A DNA stretch of 64,000 nt. Origin: Cliona cf. orientalis. Lineage: Eukaryota > Porifera > Demospongiae > Clionaida > Clionaidae. Below the pieces are notes generated by a model. That model searched no databases and was not told where the DNA came from. It saw nothing but the letters and a program-made list of their open reading frames with translations. The number at the start of each line of letters is the position of its first letter. Position 1 is the first letter of the stretch. The position numbers and the translations under genes were made by a program. The DNA lies in NCBI GenBank assembly GCA_963930775.1, contig OZ005698.1:6020501-6084500 (forward strand), written 5' to 3'. Positions 33,976 through 45,815 of this stretch are shown here, one piece after another.

Positions 33976-34248
33976 GGCCACTCCAAATAAATTTCCTGTT
34001 TCCCGTCCACCGCCCGCATCCTTTTCTGGCATGTCACAAAATTTTCCATTATTAGTACTTTTGTATGTATGCAATATCCGCATTTACTTTTGTACACGTA
34101 GTGTTCTTGCCTCAAGTGAGTGATAATTAATTAGTTTAAGTGTTTCCTGTAGGCCTTGCTGCTATGTAAATAATGGAATTTACCGCCCGCCCGCATACTA
34201 CATTAGTTGTTTCCTGGACGGGAAACAGGAAATTTATTTGGAGTGGCC
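33976..34248. mobile_element. PIF/Harbinger-like MITE with empty-site proof
   Basis: The TIR GGCCACTCCAAATAAATTTC and its complement are inverted over about 33 bp. TAA is duplicated at 33973-33975 and 34249-34251. The duplicated segments at 50311 and 50880 read straight through (CCCTTAAATTGAATACTA) without the element, so it inserted after the segmental duplication. Confidence 0.9.
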
Positions 34249-34599
34249 TAAATTGAATACTACAGTTCTTGTTGCCCACAAGTATCTATACCTGGAAGAT
34301 AATACTGAAACTCCAAATCAGGATTTCAGATACCATACTTTAATACTCCTCCTTTTCAAAATGCAAAGTTAATACACACGAAAACCAAAGAATCAGCTAA
34401 GTTTTGATACAAGGTGAAGCTTCTCTACGGTAACCATGGATGCACGGGTGGACAATGAAGTGGTTCCACAATGATTCATCAGTGTATCAGTGTAAAAATT
34501 ATGGAGGCAACTGCACACAAGGAAGCAAGCCATGGTCATTATTCTTTTGTGCAAGTTGGGAGGTCGAAGCACATAATCGTACTACACCCACTCAGATTG

Positions 34600-35800
34600 C
34601 ATTCCTGACTTAATTGATTCTTGTGGGCTTAAATTTAATAGTATTAATGATATCCCAAATGATACTTCCATCTCAAGTTCCATCTGAAGTATTTTCAAAT
34701 GTCCTAGCTCGTATGCTCTCCATGCATGCATGCCGCTGTGATATTTACTGTGCTGACTAACTTCCTTAAACAGAGACGATTGTATAGGCAGTGAATTGCA
34801 TCCATTGTATCATGGTGAAGCTAGAGTACTAGTTCTTGGGCCAAGGGTATGTAGTGAAGTGTGTATATTATGTGCTGTAGTTTGATGGTCAGTGGCATCA
34901 AAAGCGGTATGGTTGCTACGGCTCGGGCCGTAACACCTTAATTTTGAGATTAGCTGTCACTGCATGTGCGATAATAATAATATTATTTTTCCAGTGTGTA
35001 CCCAATAGGCCCCTTTTGGATGAACTCAAGGATCAGCTGCAGGCGGTTTAATCATGATCTGCATGTGTGATCCTAAATGGAGAGCATGACATTGTATTAT
35101 CATCTGCATGTAGCTAATGCTGCCTTGAGAGTTCCCCAATTGAGGCTATCCTTGGCCCTTTCCCGTACATCAGTGACTCCATTGATCCACTCACATAGTA
35201 TAGTTAGAAATCACACTACTCTTTATCCATAATAATATAGCTACTGTTGGCCACAAAACATGTCGCTCCAAGGGAAAAAAAAAACAAAACTAGATGTGTG
35301 AGAAAAAATTGTGAGGGGATTAAAATAGCATTCCAGGACTAACTAGCTATGCTGATCTGCATCCGGAGACAGTTTAGAGCTTGGAGCTTTCCTATATAGG
35401 TGGGAAGTCGTTTACACAGGATGGGGGTGTGACTTGCAAGGATAGTAAAGGGCTCAAGCACTTGAAGGATGCGCTATAGTCTAAGTGTATCACAATACAG
35501 ATAAAAATTGATAACCTGAATGTACGTGTTCTCCATTTATGCAAATTTGAAAATTCCAGGTACATAGCAGACATTGCTGTTCTTGCTTGAGAGAACTAGC
35601 TACCATCACACAGTTCCCGCTTTAATTAAGTAGCCACCGGTCTACCTTGTACCTGGCAACTCCAGAATGGTATCTTCTGAAAGTATATGAAATCACTGTT
35701 ATTACTAAGCGCCACTCTATTATAAGCATGATTCGCAATCGAAGCGAGTTTTTAATGCTTAAATGTAAGCGCCAAGCGAGGTCGGAATTATTTTTTCCTG
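34600..35800. other. Non-coding part of duplication unit 1
   Basis: No gene seen. An A run lies at 35274-35285; AAGCGCCAAGCGAGG and CCTCCT-like palindromic sequence (TGGCGCTTAA) flank the following SINE-like repeat. Confidence 0.5.
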
Positions 35801-35808
35801 GCGCTTAA

Positions 35809-36056
35809 GGTACCATTTAATTGCGTGGGCGTGAGCGTCAGGAATGGCTAATTCAATTAGCGAATCGTGAAGGGGCGTGGCCGAAGAGGCCATACGAGTG
35901 CTTTTGGTCGAAGGTGGGCGTGTCCAGAATCGGCCAGGGATGATTATGCGCGTGTAATTAGCGACCGGAAGTGGCCCCTGAAGAAAAGGCCGGTAATTGC
36001 CCACATCAAAGCAAGATCAAAGCATTCTTGCTTAACTATTAACCGCAACGACTTAT
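35809..36056 (+). mobile_element. SINE-like repeat, plus-strand copy
   Basis: Near-identical to the reverse complement of 16520-16766 over ~245 bp, but without a poly(A) tail: after CCGCAACGACTTA it runs into TTACACACTAAGTAG, the start of the module array. Confidence 0.75.
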
Positions 36057-36079
36057 TACACACTAAGTAGAAAATTACA

Positions 36080-38785
36080 CACTAAGATAAAAGAATTTCC
36101 GTGTGAGTAATGTAATGTAATGTAATGTAATATAAATAAATAATTCTTGGGGCCTGTGGAACGATAGTGTGCAATAATTTTTATATGCAGGTGAAGAATG
36201 GAAGAAATAAAGAAAATGAAATGTATCAAAACTTTAAATTTCACTTTCATACCTCAGAAAACGCCGTGTTTGTTGTGTCAGAGCCATGGGGAAAGTCCCT
36301 GTTTATACGTACGTGCATAGCTCCAGTACATTATCGATCGCATGCTGTGACGTTCCGCGTACGGTAACGCCCACCTAAATTGAAAAATGCAATGAACGAG
36401 CTCTGAGGTTGCACCTAGGAGAATGAGGTCAAGTTCGTTGGCATGTTCCGTTGCTCATAGCGGTGAAAGGAGGAGAGAACGAAGCCTATGGAAAGGCTTG
36501 GAAGCAACATTGGGCAAGAAGAACGGTACCAATGGTCGTCAACTGAAGCGATTCGCTAGTTTGTAATGAGAAAAGCCAATGGAAGGTAAGCTAGTTTGAT
36601 CATAAATCGAGAATGCATGGTATGAATTCTTGTGATGTAGCTAACTAGACTAGTAATAACGTGGCTAAGTAGCTATGATAGTTCCTATGAGTGTGATAGG
36701 CCTCAAACCCAGGTAGAGGGAGGGCTTGGTGTAGCCTCGTACCCAGGCCCTTCAAAAGGAGGAGGAGAAAGGGCCTGGTACACATTGCATGTGCATGTGC
36801 CAAGGGACCTTAGAAAAAAAATGTGGGTTAATCGGATACTCAGGACGGTTAAGGCAGAAACAGCCAGCTTAACTTGTATCAGCCAATTACAACCAATTAC
36901 ATGGCTATGAATCTCATTGACCTCGAGCGACCTCCCATACTTTGCATAGAAGCTGCCGTGGGCAATGGAGTGCAGACGCTATGATTGATCTTCCGGGTAC
37001 AAAATTGGCACTAGACCAGGACCTTTCTTAGACATCTAAGCTCTACCATGGATAGAGAACGCGGTGGAAAGTGGAAATGGTGTCCTTTATCAACCATGCG
37101 CCAACAGTATGTTCATGAATACGTAATTAGCTCGTTTTTGTAGCCTCACAGTGCGCATTTCTTTGCCTAGTTCCAACGCGCTTTATTCTGTGCAGCGTTT
37201 CCAGGCAGTGTTGAATTCTTTACACAGCTAGGACATAGCTGATCCCACTTTCGATGCCATATTCGAGCATTTTTGTACCCGGAAAACAAGAAAATGTATT
37301 TTAAGGAGCCGAACTTTGACCCGCACCTATTTAGTTAATTAAACACCATTGCCATGGTAACGAATGTTTTTAATAAACTTTGTTCTTCATGTAAACTTGT
37401 AGATGTGTGTTTGTGTTGCTGTAACTTTGTACTTCTCTTCAGTTTTAACTTTTGTACCACCATGTTTGGCCATTTTGGTGGTGTAGACACCATCTGATCC
37501 TGCCTTAACTGACCTGAGTACTATTGTATACTGTACGTCATGCAGAACCTGTGAATGATCACTATGGTAATGCAACCGGTCACTATAGAGACCCCAGCGC
37601 ATGCGCATGCAGTATGTACCAGGCACTTTCTCTTCCTTCTTTTGAAGGGTCTGGGAACGAGGCTAGGCTTGGTGCTGCAGGTAGCACAATGGTACTACAG
37701 CAGTGGCGTGCCATCACTTTATCTCCTGGTGTTCTATCACTGCATACACAACAGTCAGTCCATTTCTGCCCCTCCTCGATAGCAACCCTTCTATAACAAT
37801 TCCAAGACGGTGGTGGACCTCGGTAAGCTATTGATATCAGAGCCTGATGGAATTTTTCATTGATCGCTGCCCTTGCAATGCTGACGTCTTATAAGTGATA
37901 TAGAAAGTTGATGCAACCTGGAGCATCTTCCTCCACCACTTCACATGCACTCGTGTATAACAATCTATGTCTGCCAAACTGATCCAGTTTACTGACAAAC
38001 AGCATCATCACCCAGGGGTGTTCCATTGATTCTATTGGCTACAACTTCATCTGGCTGGATCTATTGTAAGTGGACATGTGAGTGGTGTATGTACATGTAT
38101 GTGGTAGAATAATATTATTGTGCATGAGCATGTAACATGTAAACTAATTTTTATGAAAGGCATCACTTGTGTACATGTATGTACTTCACCTACACATGGT
38201 GTACGTACATGTCCATGTATATTCTTCAGTTTCACAATCTTTTGCTTATCCAGGTGACCATGAGGATGTCACACCGCTTTCATCAGACCAATAGGCATGG
38301 ACACTCCCAACTGGCTGCCTCTTCACTGCTGTAGGAACCCCCTTTCGATTTGTGCCTGTGACTGTCATTCCTACTACTTTCTGAAACTGGTAAGTATGGG
38401 ACTAGTATAATACACACACAATGTACCTGTCCACTTAAAGATCGTGCATGTAGCTTTTATTGTGGAATTCTTTCACAAGTGCGAGGACTACACGAGGGGT
38501 CTGACCGAGATCTTCTCGCTCTGTGTATCACACACATATGCACACACATTGTAGGAGGTACCCAGAAGTACGTGTACTCTCAGAGCATAGTATGTGCCTT
38601 GGTACCCCAACAATAGGCTTTCCGTTCACATGTCAGCAAAAGGAAACATGGCTCGTAAACGATGTACAATTAAAGCTGATACATCTATATGGCTGTCACG
38701 TTTACTATTAGGGTAGTGTAAGTATCTGACATTTGAACATGTAATTTATTTAAGTACAGCTTATTACAATTCTTTTATCTTGGTG
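36080..38785. mobile_element. 2.7-kb CACTAAGATAAAAG unit A
   Basis: The ends CACTAAGATAAAAGAATT and AATTCTTTTATCTTGGTG are inverted. It is homologous along most of its length to unit B. It carries an extra 680-bp MITE (36839-37518). A splice-like segment 38255-38391 (TTATCCAG acceptor, CTG|GTAAGT donor) is conserved in B. No transposase domain recognised. Confidence 0.75.
36839..37518. mobile_element. CTCAGG MITE in unit A, absent from unit B
   Basis: The ends CTCAGGACGGTTAAGGCA and TGCCTTAACTGACCTGAG are inverted; TA flanks both sides (36837-36838, 37519-37520). Unit B at 39708-39720 reads CAGATACTATTG uninterrupted, exactly the empty site with a single TA. Tc1/mariner-type target. Confidence 0.9.
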
Positions 38786-38803
38786 TGTGGTTAGCTTGTT
38801 ACA

Positions 38804-41575
38804 CACTAAGATAAAAGAATTTCCATATGAGTAATGTAATGTAATGTAAATAAATAATTCTTGGGGCCTATGGAACGATATTATGCAATAATTTTTATAT
38901 GCAGGTGAAGAATGGAAGAAGTAAAGAAAATGAAATGTATCAAAACTTTAAATTTCACTTTCACGTCTGAGAAAACGCCATGTTTGTTGTTTTAGAGCCG
39001 TGGGGAAAGCCCCTATTTGTACGTACGTGCATAGGGCCAGTACATTTTCGATCGCATGCTATGACGTTCCGCGTACGGTAACGCCCACCTAAATTGAAAA
39101 ATGCAATGAACGAGCTCTGAGGTGGAATGAGGTCAAGTTTGTTGGCGTGGTAGACGTGTTCCGTTGCTCATAGCGGTGGAAGAAGGAGAGAACGAAGCCT
39201 ATGGAAAGGCTTGGAAGCAACATTGGGCAAGAAGAACGGTACCGATGGTCGTCAACTGAAGCGATCCTCTACTTTGTAACGAGAAAAGCCAATGGAAGGT
39301 AAGCTAGTTTGATCATAAATCGCGAATAGGATGTGTGCGTGCGTGTACGAAGTAGAAACTTTAAGTATCATAAGCAGTAGTATTTGTTATGATTGGTGCT
39401 CGATGATGACTAGAGCATCTAATGGAGAGCCACAGGTGACAGCAGTGTCACACAGTGAGGAATTTAATAATATCTAGAAAGTATCAGCTCGTTCAGTACA
39501 GTGTAAGTATGCATGGGGATGTAGCTAGCTAGACTAGTAATAACGTGGCTAAGTAGCTATGGTAGTTCCTTTGGTGTGATAGGCCTCAAACCCTGGTAGA
39601 GGGAGGGCTTGGTGTAGCCTCGTACCCAGGCCCTTCAAAAGGAGGAGAAAGGGCCTGATACACATTGTATGCGCATGCGACGGGGGACCCCAGAAAAATG
39701 ATAATCAGATACTATTGTATACTTTCCATAGAACTGTACGTCATGCAGAACCCGCGAATGATCACTATGGTAACGTGACCAGACGCTATGGAGACCCCAG
39801 CGCATGCGCGTGCAGTATGTATCAGGCCCTTTCTCCTCCACAATGGTACTACAGCAGTGGTGTCACTGGTGTGCCATCACTTTATCTCCTGGTGTTCTAT
39901 CACTGCATACACAACAGTCAGTCCATTTCCACCCCTTCTCCATAGCAACCCTTCTATAGCAACTCCAAGACGGTGGTGGATCTCGGTAGGCTATTGATAT
40001 CAGAGCCTGATGGGGTGTTTCATTGATCGCTGCCCTTGCAATGCTGACGTCTTATAAGTGATATAAAAGGTTGATGGCGACCTGGAGCATCTTCCTCCAC
40101 CACTTTACATGCACTCGTGTATAACAATCTATAGCTGCCAGTTTATTGACAAACAGCATCGTCACCCAGGGGTGTTCCATTGATTCTATTGGCTACAACT
40201 TCATCTGGCTGGATCTATTATAAGTGGACATGTGAGTGGTGTATGTATGTGGCATGTACATGTACATACATAGAATAATATTATTGTGCATGTAAACATA
40301 ATTTTTATGAAAAGGCATCACTTGTGTACATGTATGTACATGTATGTACTTCCCCTACGCTTAGTATACGTACATGTACAAGTATGTTCTTCACCTTCAC
40401 AATCTTTTGCTTATCCAGGTGAGCATGAGGATGTCATACCCGCTGTCATCAGACCGATAGGCATGGACACTCCCAACTGGCCGCCTCTTCACTGCTGTAG
40501 GAACCCCCTTTCGATTTGTGCCTGTGACTGTCATTACTATTTTCTGAAGCTGGTAAGTATGGGACTAGTATAATACACACACAATGTACCTGTCCACTTA
40601 AAGATTGTGCATGTAGCTTTTATTAACCCTCGCTGCAAAGCGTAGGCGGAGGCGTTATTGCAATCGTTTGGTGATTTTTTATCCGTCCGTCCGTCCGTCA
40701 CAACCCTCCTATGCTAAATGGTAAGGGTCGTCTGACAGAAAGTATGCATTCGAGGTATACCGGACACAAAGGAATAGTGAGTCCTGCCCAGTGGTGTAGC
40801 AGTGCGCAGAGTGTATATGTGTGAAGACAGGTGTGTATGCACGTGTGTGTACATGTAGGTGAGTGTGTGTACATTATGCATGTACATTTGTGTTGGTAGT
40901 TGCTTAGCAACCAAAGTTTTTATAGGCAATTTGCCGGCTATGGGAAGGGGTTGGGTCATCATAAAGTAGGCCAATGATGAGCAGAGGTCAACTACCAACA
41001 AAATAGTTATCTACCAGTAATTGGGGTGATACACGTGATACCGTAAACTCTGGTTAATAAGCGCATGCGCTTATAGCGGTAAACGGAACGACAGTATGCG
41101 CTTAATAAAGGATATGCGCTTATATGGCATATAACCACGCCCACAGATGTTTGGGACCCCCTTTCTATTTGTCCGCATCATGCCTGTGACTGTCATTCCT
41201 ACTACTTTCCGAAGCTGGTAAGTATGGGACTAGTATAATACACATGTAATGCACCTTTCCACATAAAGATCGTGCAAGTAGCTTTTATTATGGAATTCTT
41301 TCACAATTGTGAGGACTACACGAGGGGTCTGACCAAGATCTTCTCACTCAATCAGTGTATCACACACATATGCACACACATTGTAGGAACCCAGGTGTAC
41401 TAGCAGAGAGAATCTATGCCTTGGTACCCCAAGGATAGGCTTCCCCTCCACGGCTCTTAAACAACATACATAAGACTCACCTGTGGCTGTGTTGCCATTA
41501 GGGTAGTGTAAGTACCTGACATTTGAACATCTTATTTAATTAAGTACGACTTGTTACAATTCTTTTATCTTAGTG
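38804..41575. mobile_element. 2.8-kb CACTAAGATAAAAG unit B
   Basis: The ends are CACTAAGATAAAAGAATT and AATTCTTTTATCTTAGTG. It lacks the 680-bp MITE of A but has a (GTCC)n element at 40624, and the segment CTGTGACTGTCATT ... GGTAAGTATGGGACTAGT appears twice (40515-40580 and 41168-41242), so the insertion came with a local duplication. The conserved splice-like segment is at 40419-40553, open in one frame (...GMDTPNWPPLHCCRNPLSIC...), unrecognised. Confidence 0.75.
40622..40830. repeat. AACCCTC hairpin plus (GTCC)n, long form
   Basis: Shares the head with 21158 and a longer tail with 54437 (ATGCTAAATGGTAAGGGTCG and AGTCCTGCCCAGTGGTGTAG), so the true element is at least 190 bp. Confidence 0.75.
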
Positions 41576-41588
41576 TGTGGTTAGCTTG

Positions 41589-41948
41589 AAAAAAAAAAAG
41601 ATTTCTTTGCAGTAATAATGTTTGGAGGGATTGGGAGCACTTGGGGAGATAATTTTTATATGGGCGCGCAGAATGGGTCGAAACACAAGATTTGACATGA
41701 GAAAATTTTGATTGACACCTTAGAATTAAAGTTATAGCCCTTTGAAGTATCCCCATATGTTTATATAGGAAGCCATGCACTTGCAATGTTTGCCCATAAA
41801 AAAAATTACGGGCGCGCGGGGTACGTTGACGACCCTTTACCGAATATTGTGTATATGGCTATTTGGATGCCTGCTTGCATTGTATGGCTCTACTATGCAT
41901 CTAGCTCGACTCTGGTGGTTTTCGGACCATTTTTTTTTCTGCTTAGTG
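41589..41948. mobile_element. CACTAAGTAG module 5, left end replaced by A run
   Basis: The body matches modules 1-4 (GGGAGCACTTGGGGAGATAA, GCAGAATGGGTCGAAACA) and ends TTTTTTTTCTGCTTAGTG. Instead of CACTAAGTAG the left side is a run of A followed by GATTTCTTTGCAG. Confidence 0.65.
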
Positions 41949-41992
41949 TGTGGTCCCCTTGTTACACACTAATTACACACTAAGTAGTTATA

Positions 41993-42576
41993 CACTAAGG
42001 CCCCTCCAAATCAATTAGTAGTTTCTCATCCCCTCTGAGCTCAAAATTGATGCGGGCGGGCGGTGGTAATGGTCGTAAATATGTGTAATTTTTTTATGGA
42101 AATGGTCGTCAAAACCGCTTGCAAAAAAGGATGCGGTATACTTTTGCATTGTGCTCCTAATCACAAAATGCATGCGGGCGGAAATTAAGGGGGGATGAGA
42201 AACTACTAGTTGATTTGGAGGGGCCTAAGTAGAAAAAAAAAGCATATTTAAATATGGGGGGTTTGGGAGCACTTGGGGGGATAATTTTTACATGGGCACG
42301 CAGAATGGGTCGAAATTAGAGATTTGACGCAGGGGAATTTTGATTCACGCCTTAGAAATAAAGTTATGGCCCTTTGAAGTTTTCCCATATGTTTGTATAG
42401 GAAGCCATGCATTTGCAATATTTTCTACGTGAGGGGCGGGGCCACGCGCGCACATCAACGTGACGACCATTACCCACTTTACTCAAAATGGATGTATAGG
42501 CTGCCTGCTTGCATTGTATGGCTCTACTATGCATCCAGCTCGATTATATGGTAGTTTTTGGACTTTCTGCTTAGTG
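41993..42576. mobile_element. CACTAAGTAG module 6, split by a MITE
   Basis: CACTAA and TAAGTAGAAAAAA are separated by the Harbinger MITE; the body then follows the family to TTTCTGCTTAGTG at 42576. Confidence 0.7.
41999..42225. mobile_element. PIF/Harbinger-like MITE, TAA duplication
   Basis: GGCCCCTCCAAATCAATTAG and its complement are inverted over ~35 bp. TAA is duplicated at 41996-41998 and 42226-42228, inside CACTAAGTAG. The termini are related to 33976-34248. Confidence 0.9.
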
Positions 42577-42639
42577 TCTGGTCTCCTTGAAAAAAAAAGA
42601 TTTAAATTACAGTAAGTACAGTATGTATTTCCTTATTTA

Positions 42640-43099
42640 GGGGGCTTGTCCAAAGTCCTTGTGGAAAACGTCATTATGACGTTAGGGGGGAGGGGGTCTT
42701 GGTCCATGACGTTTTACAACTGCATTGTCAGCAGATTTTAGCTTTAGTTGTGATTATGCATTCTTGTGGTTGAACAAGTCTGGACACACCTCCAGCTGTA
42801 TCAAAATTTGCATTTTTGTGACAGTTGTATCAAGCACTACCTAGCTGAAAGTGTGCATGTAGCTACAGGCAAGCAAGAAACTGTTAAAGAAGCACAGGTA
42901 TGCAATGAATCCATGAAGACATAGCTAACACTGTAGAATACAAGTGAATATCGACTGTGTACGCTAAATGGAGCAGAATCAGAGTTTCAGTATTGAATCT
43001 ATGCTGAAATGCTGTGACATTAAGAGAGGGGGGAGGGGGGGTAAAATATTAACGTCATAATGACATTAATTTTTCCACAAGGACGTTGGACAAGGCCCC
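42640..43099. mobile_element. PIF/Harbinger-like MITE, TTA duplication
   Basis: GGGGGCTTGTCCAAAGTCC and GGACGTTGGACAAGGCCCC are inverted, with inner arms AACGTCATTATGACGTTA / TAACGTCATAATGACATTA that are themselves palindromic. TTA flanks both ends. Confidence 0.85.
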
Positions 43100-43516
43100 T
43101 TACTTGTTCAAGTTATTATGTCAAAGTTCTCCCCCACAAAAAATTAAGTCATATAGTAAGAGAATTATACCAAAAACTCAATTTTCGATGTTACCAGTGG
43201 CAGAAGGGTCCATTTCTACTCTGGGCGCCCACTCAGTGAAACTGAATGCATACAGTAAGATTTCTAACTTCAATTGAGGTCACTGCTACATCTCTACTGT
43301 GCATGTCTTCTAGCAAGCTTCTATAATAATTATTCAATAAAGTTCTACAAAGTTATAATATCTTTGTAACAGATTCTATGTATGATATTCGATCCATTAA
43401 CTATAGGAGAACATAGCAAAATAATACTGCAATCACTACAATGTACTAATTAATCACTCAGTTGCAAGGAGATCTTGCTATAGATAATGCAAAGGAGAAT
43501 TACCAGGTTGAAGAGC

Positions 43517-43906
43517 CTATCGACCAAGACCTTCACCTCCTCGCCTCCCAGCTGCAACCAACGCTTGGAGTGCATCATAGAATTTGCTTTCTGCTTGCTT
43601 CATTCCTCTGTTCTCATTCATCGCCTCATCGTAGCGCCTTGGTCCCTGCATGTATCCTTTGTTAGTGCTTGCTAACACTTGCTGAGTATTGCGACTTTGA
43701 GTGTCTTGATCCACAGCTGCCTCAACAAATGCTAAAATCTTTTTCAATGACTGAATGTCGGTAGAATGTAGAGGATAAGGAGGCGCTTCACGCTTTGTCA
43801 GAAATCGGTCGTCTCGCATGTTTCCATTTTGCTCATTGAGAGCTGTAGCCTCAAGGCCTAGAGCAAAAATAAATATTGCAATCACTGTAGCAAAACAGTA
43901 AGCCAT
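43517..43906 (-). CDS. Small secreted precursor, paralog 2
   Basis: 129 residues from the ATG at 43906. Signal peptide MAYCFATVIAIFIFALGLEA; dibasic site intact (LTKREAPPYPLHSTDIQSL). It lacks about ten residues of the Gln/Thr linker present in paralogs 1 and 3 (DQDTQSRNTQQVLAST), and the C-terminus reads AAGRRGGEGLGR instead of ASKRPGSGGGGSFGGGR, so the tail is shorter and less Gly-rich but still has a dibasic pair. Confidence 0.75.
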   Translation of the reverse strand: MAYCFATVIAIFIFALGLEATALNEQNGNMRDDRFLTKREAPPYPLHSTDIQSLKKILAFVEAAVDQDTQSRNTQQVLASTNKGYMQGPRRYDEAMNENRGMKQAESKFYDALQALVAAGRRGGEGLGR

Positions 43907-44037
43907 CACAATCTGCACAGCAATGTTTTATTCCTCCACTTGATAGTGATCTTGAATGATAGTCGATTGGTTAATGCTGATCCAAATGCTTGAACTATAG
44001 TAGCTAGATGGTGATCAGCTTCGGAATCACCTGTTGG

Positions 44038-44046
44038 CTTCTTATA
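44038..44046 (-). promoter_or_regulatory. TATA box of paralog 2
   Basis: GCTATAAGAAGCCAACAG, 132 bp before the ATG; one base differs from the other paralogs (TATAAGAAG). Confidence 0.55.
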
Positions 44047-45815
44047 GCTGCGTGCACTTAGTCTGAAGATCATGACTTTACAGCAGAAAACATGTCCAGG
44101 AATAAGAAATGTGATATCCACTAGCCTTTCTAACGATTGCAGATTAGCTAGGGCTGTGACCACAGTAATGTAATAAGCATACCATAGTGCTTAATGTGAT
44201 TTGCAGTCTCGAGTTACGAATTATTTTCCACAAGACGAATGTCACATAATACCATAATGCAATTATACACTCCCCACAAGTCTCCTACCTGGAAGTATCT
44301 ATACCTGGAAGATAGCACTGAAATTCCAAATCAGCTAGGGTTTCAGATACCACACACATGCATGCCTACTTTTCAACATGCCTAGTAACAGTTAGTACAC
44401 ACAAAAACCAAGATTCAATTAAGGTTTAATGCAAGCTAATTAGAGGCTTCACTACCACGGATGCACAGAGGCCAATGAAGTGGTTCCATAATGATTGTAC
44501 AAGCATGTAGGGAGGCCATGCATATGATTATTATTATGTCTACTATTATGTGCATAAGAAGATTGCAGCTATCAACGATCACAATACCCTTAAAATGTAT
44601 TCCTTGTTGCAGATAAGTAGCTATATGATCCTACCTGGAAGAGAACATTGAAATCCCAAATCATATTATTATGCATACCACACACCAACACGCAAAATTG
44701 AATGGCTGTGAATGGTAAGTTATTTGAGCTGAGTGAGAATTAATTGTGCATCTTGGTTGTGCTCAACTAATGCATGTATAATAATATGTATGCATGTAAC
44801 GTATGTATATGTACTGTATACATACTGTATACATATGTGCATGTCACACTTCAGGAATAATCAAAGTGCACTGAGCACGAGAGAGGCCGAGGAATAGTTT
44901 AGCTGATGAAAGAAGACAAAATCATACTGATAGTTATGGGAAAGGAGCTTGAAAATGCAACGCCAAAAGAAGAAGGCATAAAGAACGACTGAAAGCCAGG
45001 TCGAAAAGATTGCTGGCCGGCTAACTTCATCGCTGTGGCTGGACAAGGCACAAGCACGAGGGATGAATATAGCTACACTGTTGGCCACAAAACATGTCCA
45101 CGGGAAAAAAACAACCTCTAGATCTAAACGTGAGGGGAAAAACCAACTTAAAATAGCATCCCAAGACTAACTATGTTGATCTGCATCTGGAGACAGTATA
45201 TAACTGTTGAGAGCTTGGAGCTTGCCTAGGTGGGAAATCGTTTATACACAGGATAGGGGTGCGACTTGCAAGGATAGAAAAGGGAGCATGTGAAGGATGC
45301 ACTATAGTCTAAGTGTATCACAATACAGATAATCTAATTATTGACAACTTGTGTTCTCCATTTTTGCAATAAATCCTAAGAAACTTACCCCAAATCCTGA
45401 GCACCTTATGGAAGTAGAAGGCTAAAAAAAAGTACCTGGCAACTCCGGAATGCACATGTATGCATGCATCCTCACGTCAATTAATATTCTGCTTGCAGAT
45501 CTAGAGCCCTAGTACTAGAGAGCTAATTTTCCGTCTAATTCTGAATCATTGTGTTCAAACAATAGAAAATAATAATACAATGTCATCCCTATAATATACC
45601 AACCTTATAAAATTAATTCCCAGTTGCAAACATGGTTGAAATTATTTTGTACACAAAAATCATTGCAGCTATAATAATTATTATGACCATAGAATCTATT
45701 ATGACATTGCTGTAGTATTACAATTTGAACAAGTATTATCATTGTCAATAACTTAATAATAAATATTGATGCACAATGATGATTCAGAAATTCCTTGTAC
45801 TATTAATCATGAACA

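Larger units (their letters stand above)
31700..35580. repeat. Segmental duplication, unit 1
   Basis: Homologous to 43255-45380 and 47860-53270. Markers: CATTGCAAATTGGTATTT (31733 and 47880), GGTCAAAAACATTC (32263 and 48315), GATTTCTAACTTCAATT (32404, 43259; TGTCTAACTTCAATT 48417), the secreted-precursor gene, TATCTATACCTGGAAGATA (34282, 44297, 50350), and GCTTGGAGCTTTCCTA / GCTTGGAGCTTGCCTA (35380, 45210). Confidence 0.8.
36061..42590. repeat. Tandem array of CACTAAG modules joined by a fixed linker
   Basis: Order: a module stub (36061), unit A, linker TGTGGTTAGCTTGTTACA (38786-38803), unit B, linker TGTGGTTAGCTTG plus A run (41576-41599), module 5 (to 41948), linker TGTGGTCCCCTTGTTACA, two stubs, module 6 (to 42576), linker TCTGGTCTCCTTG plus A run. 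The same linker pattern separates the modules at 3289-3307 and 7571-7589. Each junction is an inverted repeat (CTTAGTG linker CACTAAG). Confidence 0.75.
43255..45380. repeat. Segmental duplication, unit 2
   Basis: The shortest unit; it starts at GATTTCTAACTTCAATTG and ends near 45365 (GTTCTCCATTTTTGCAA; compare GTTCTCCATTTATGCAAAT at 35529). It contains paralog 2. Confidence 0.75.

Noticed and set aside
37387-39945. Matching 76-97 codon frames in units A and B
   Set aside because: They exist in both copies because the copies are homologous; the protein sequences are not kept in frame between A and B.
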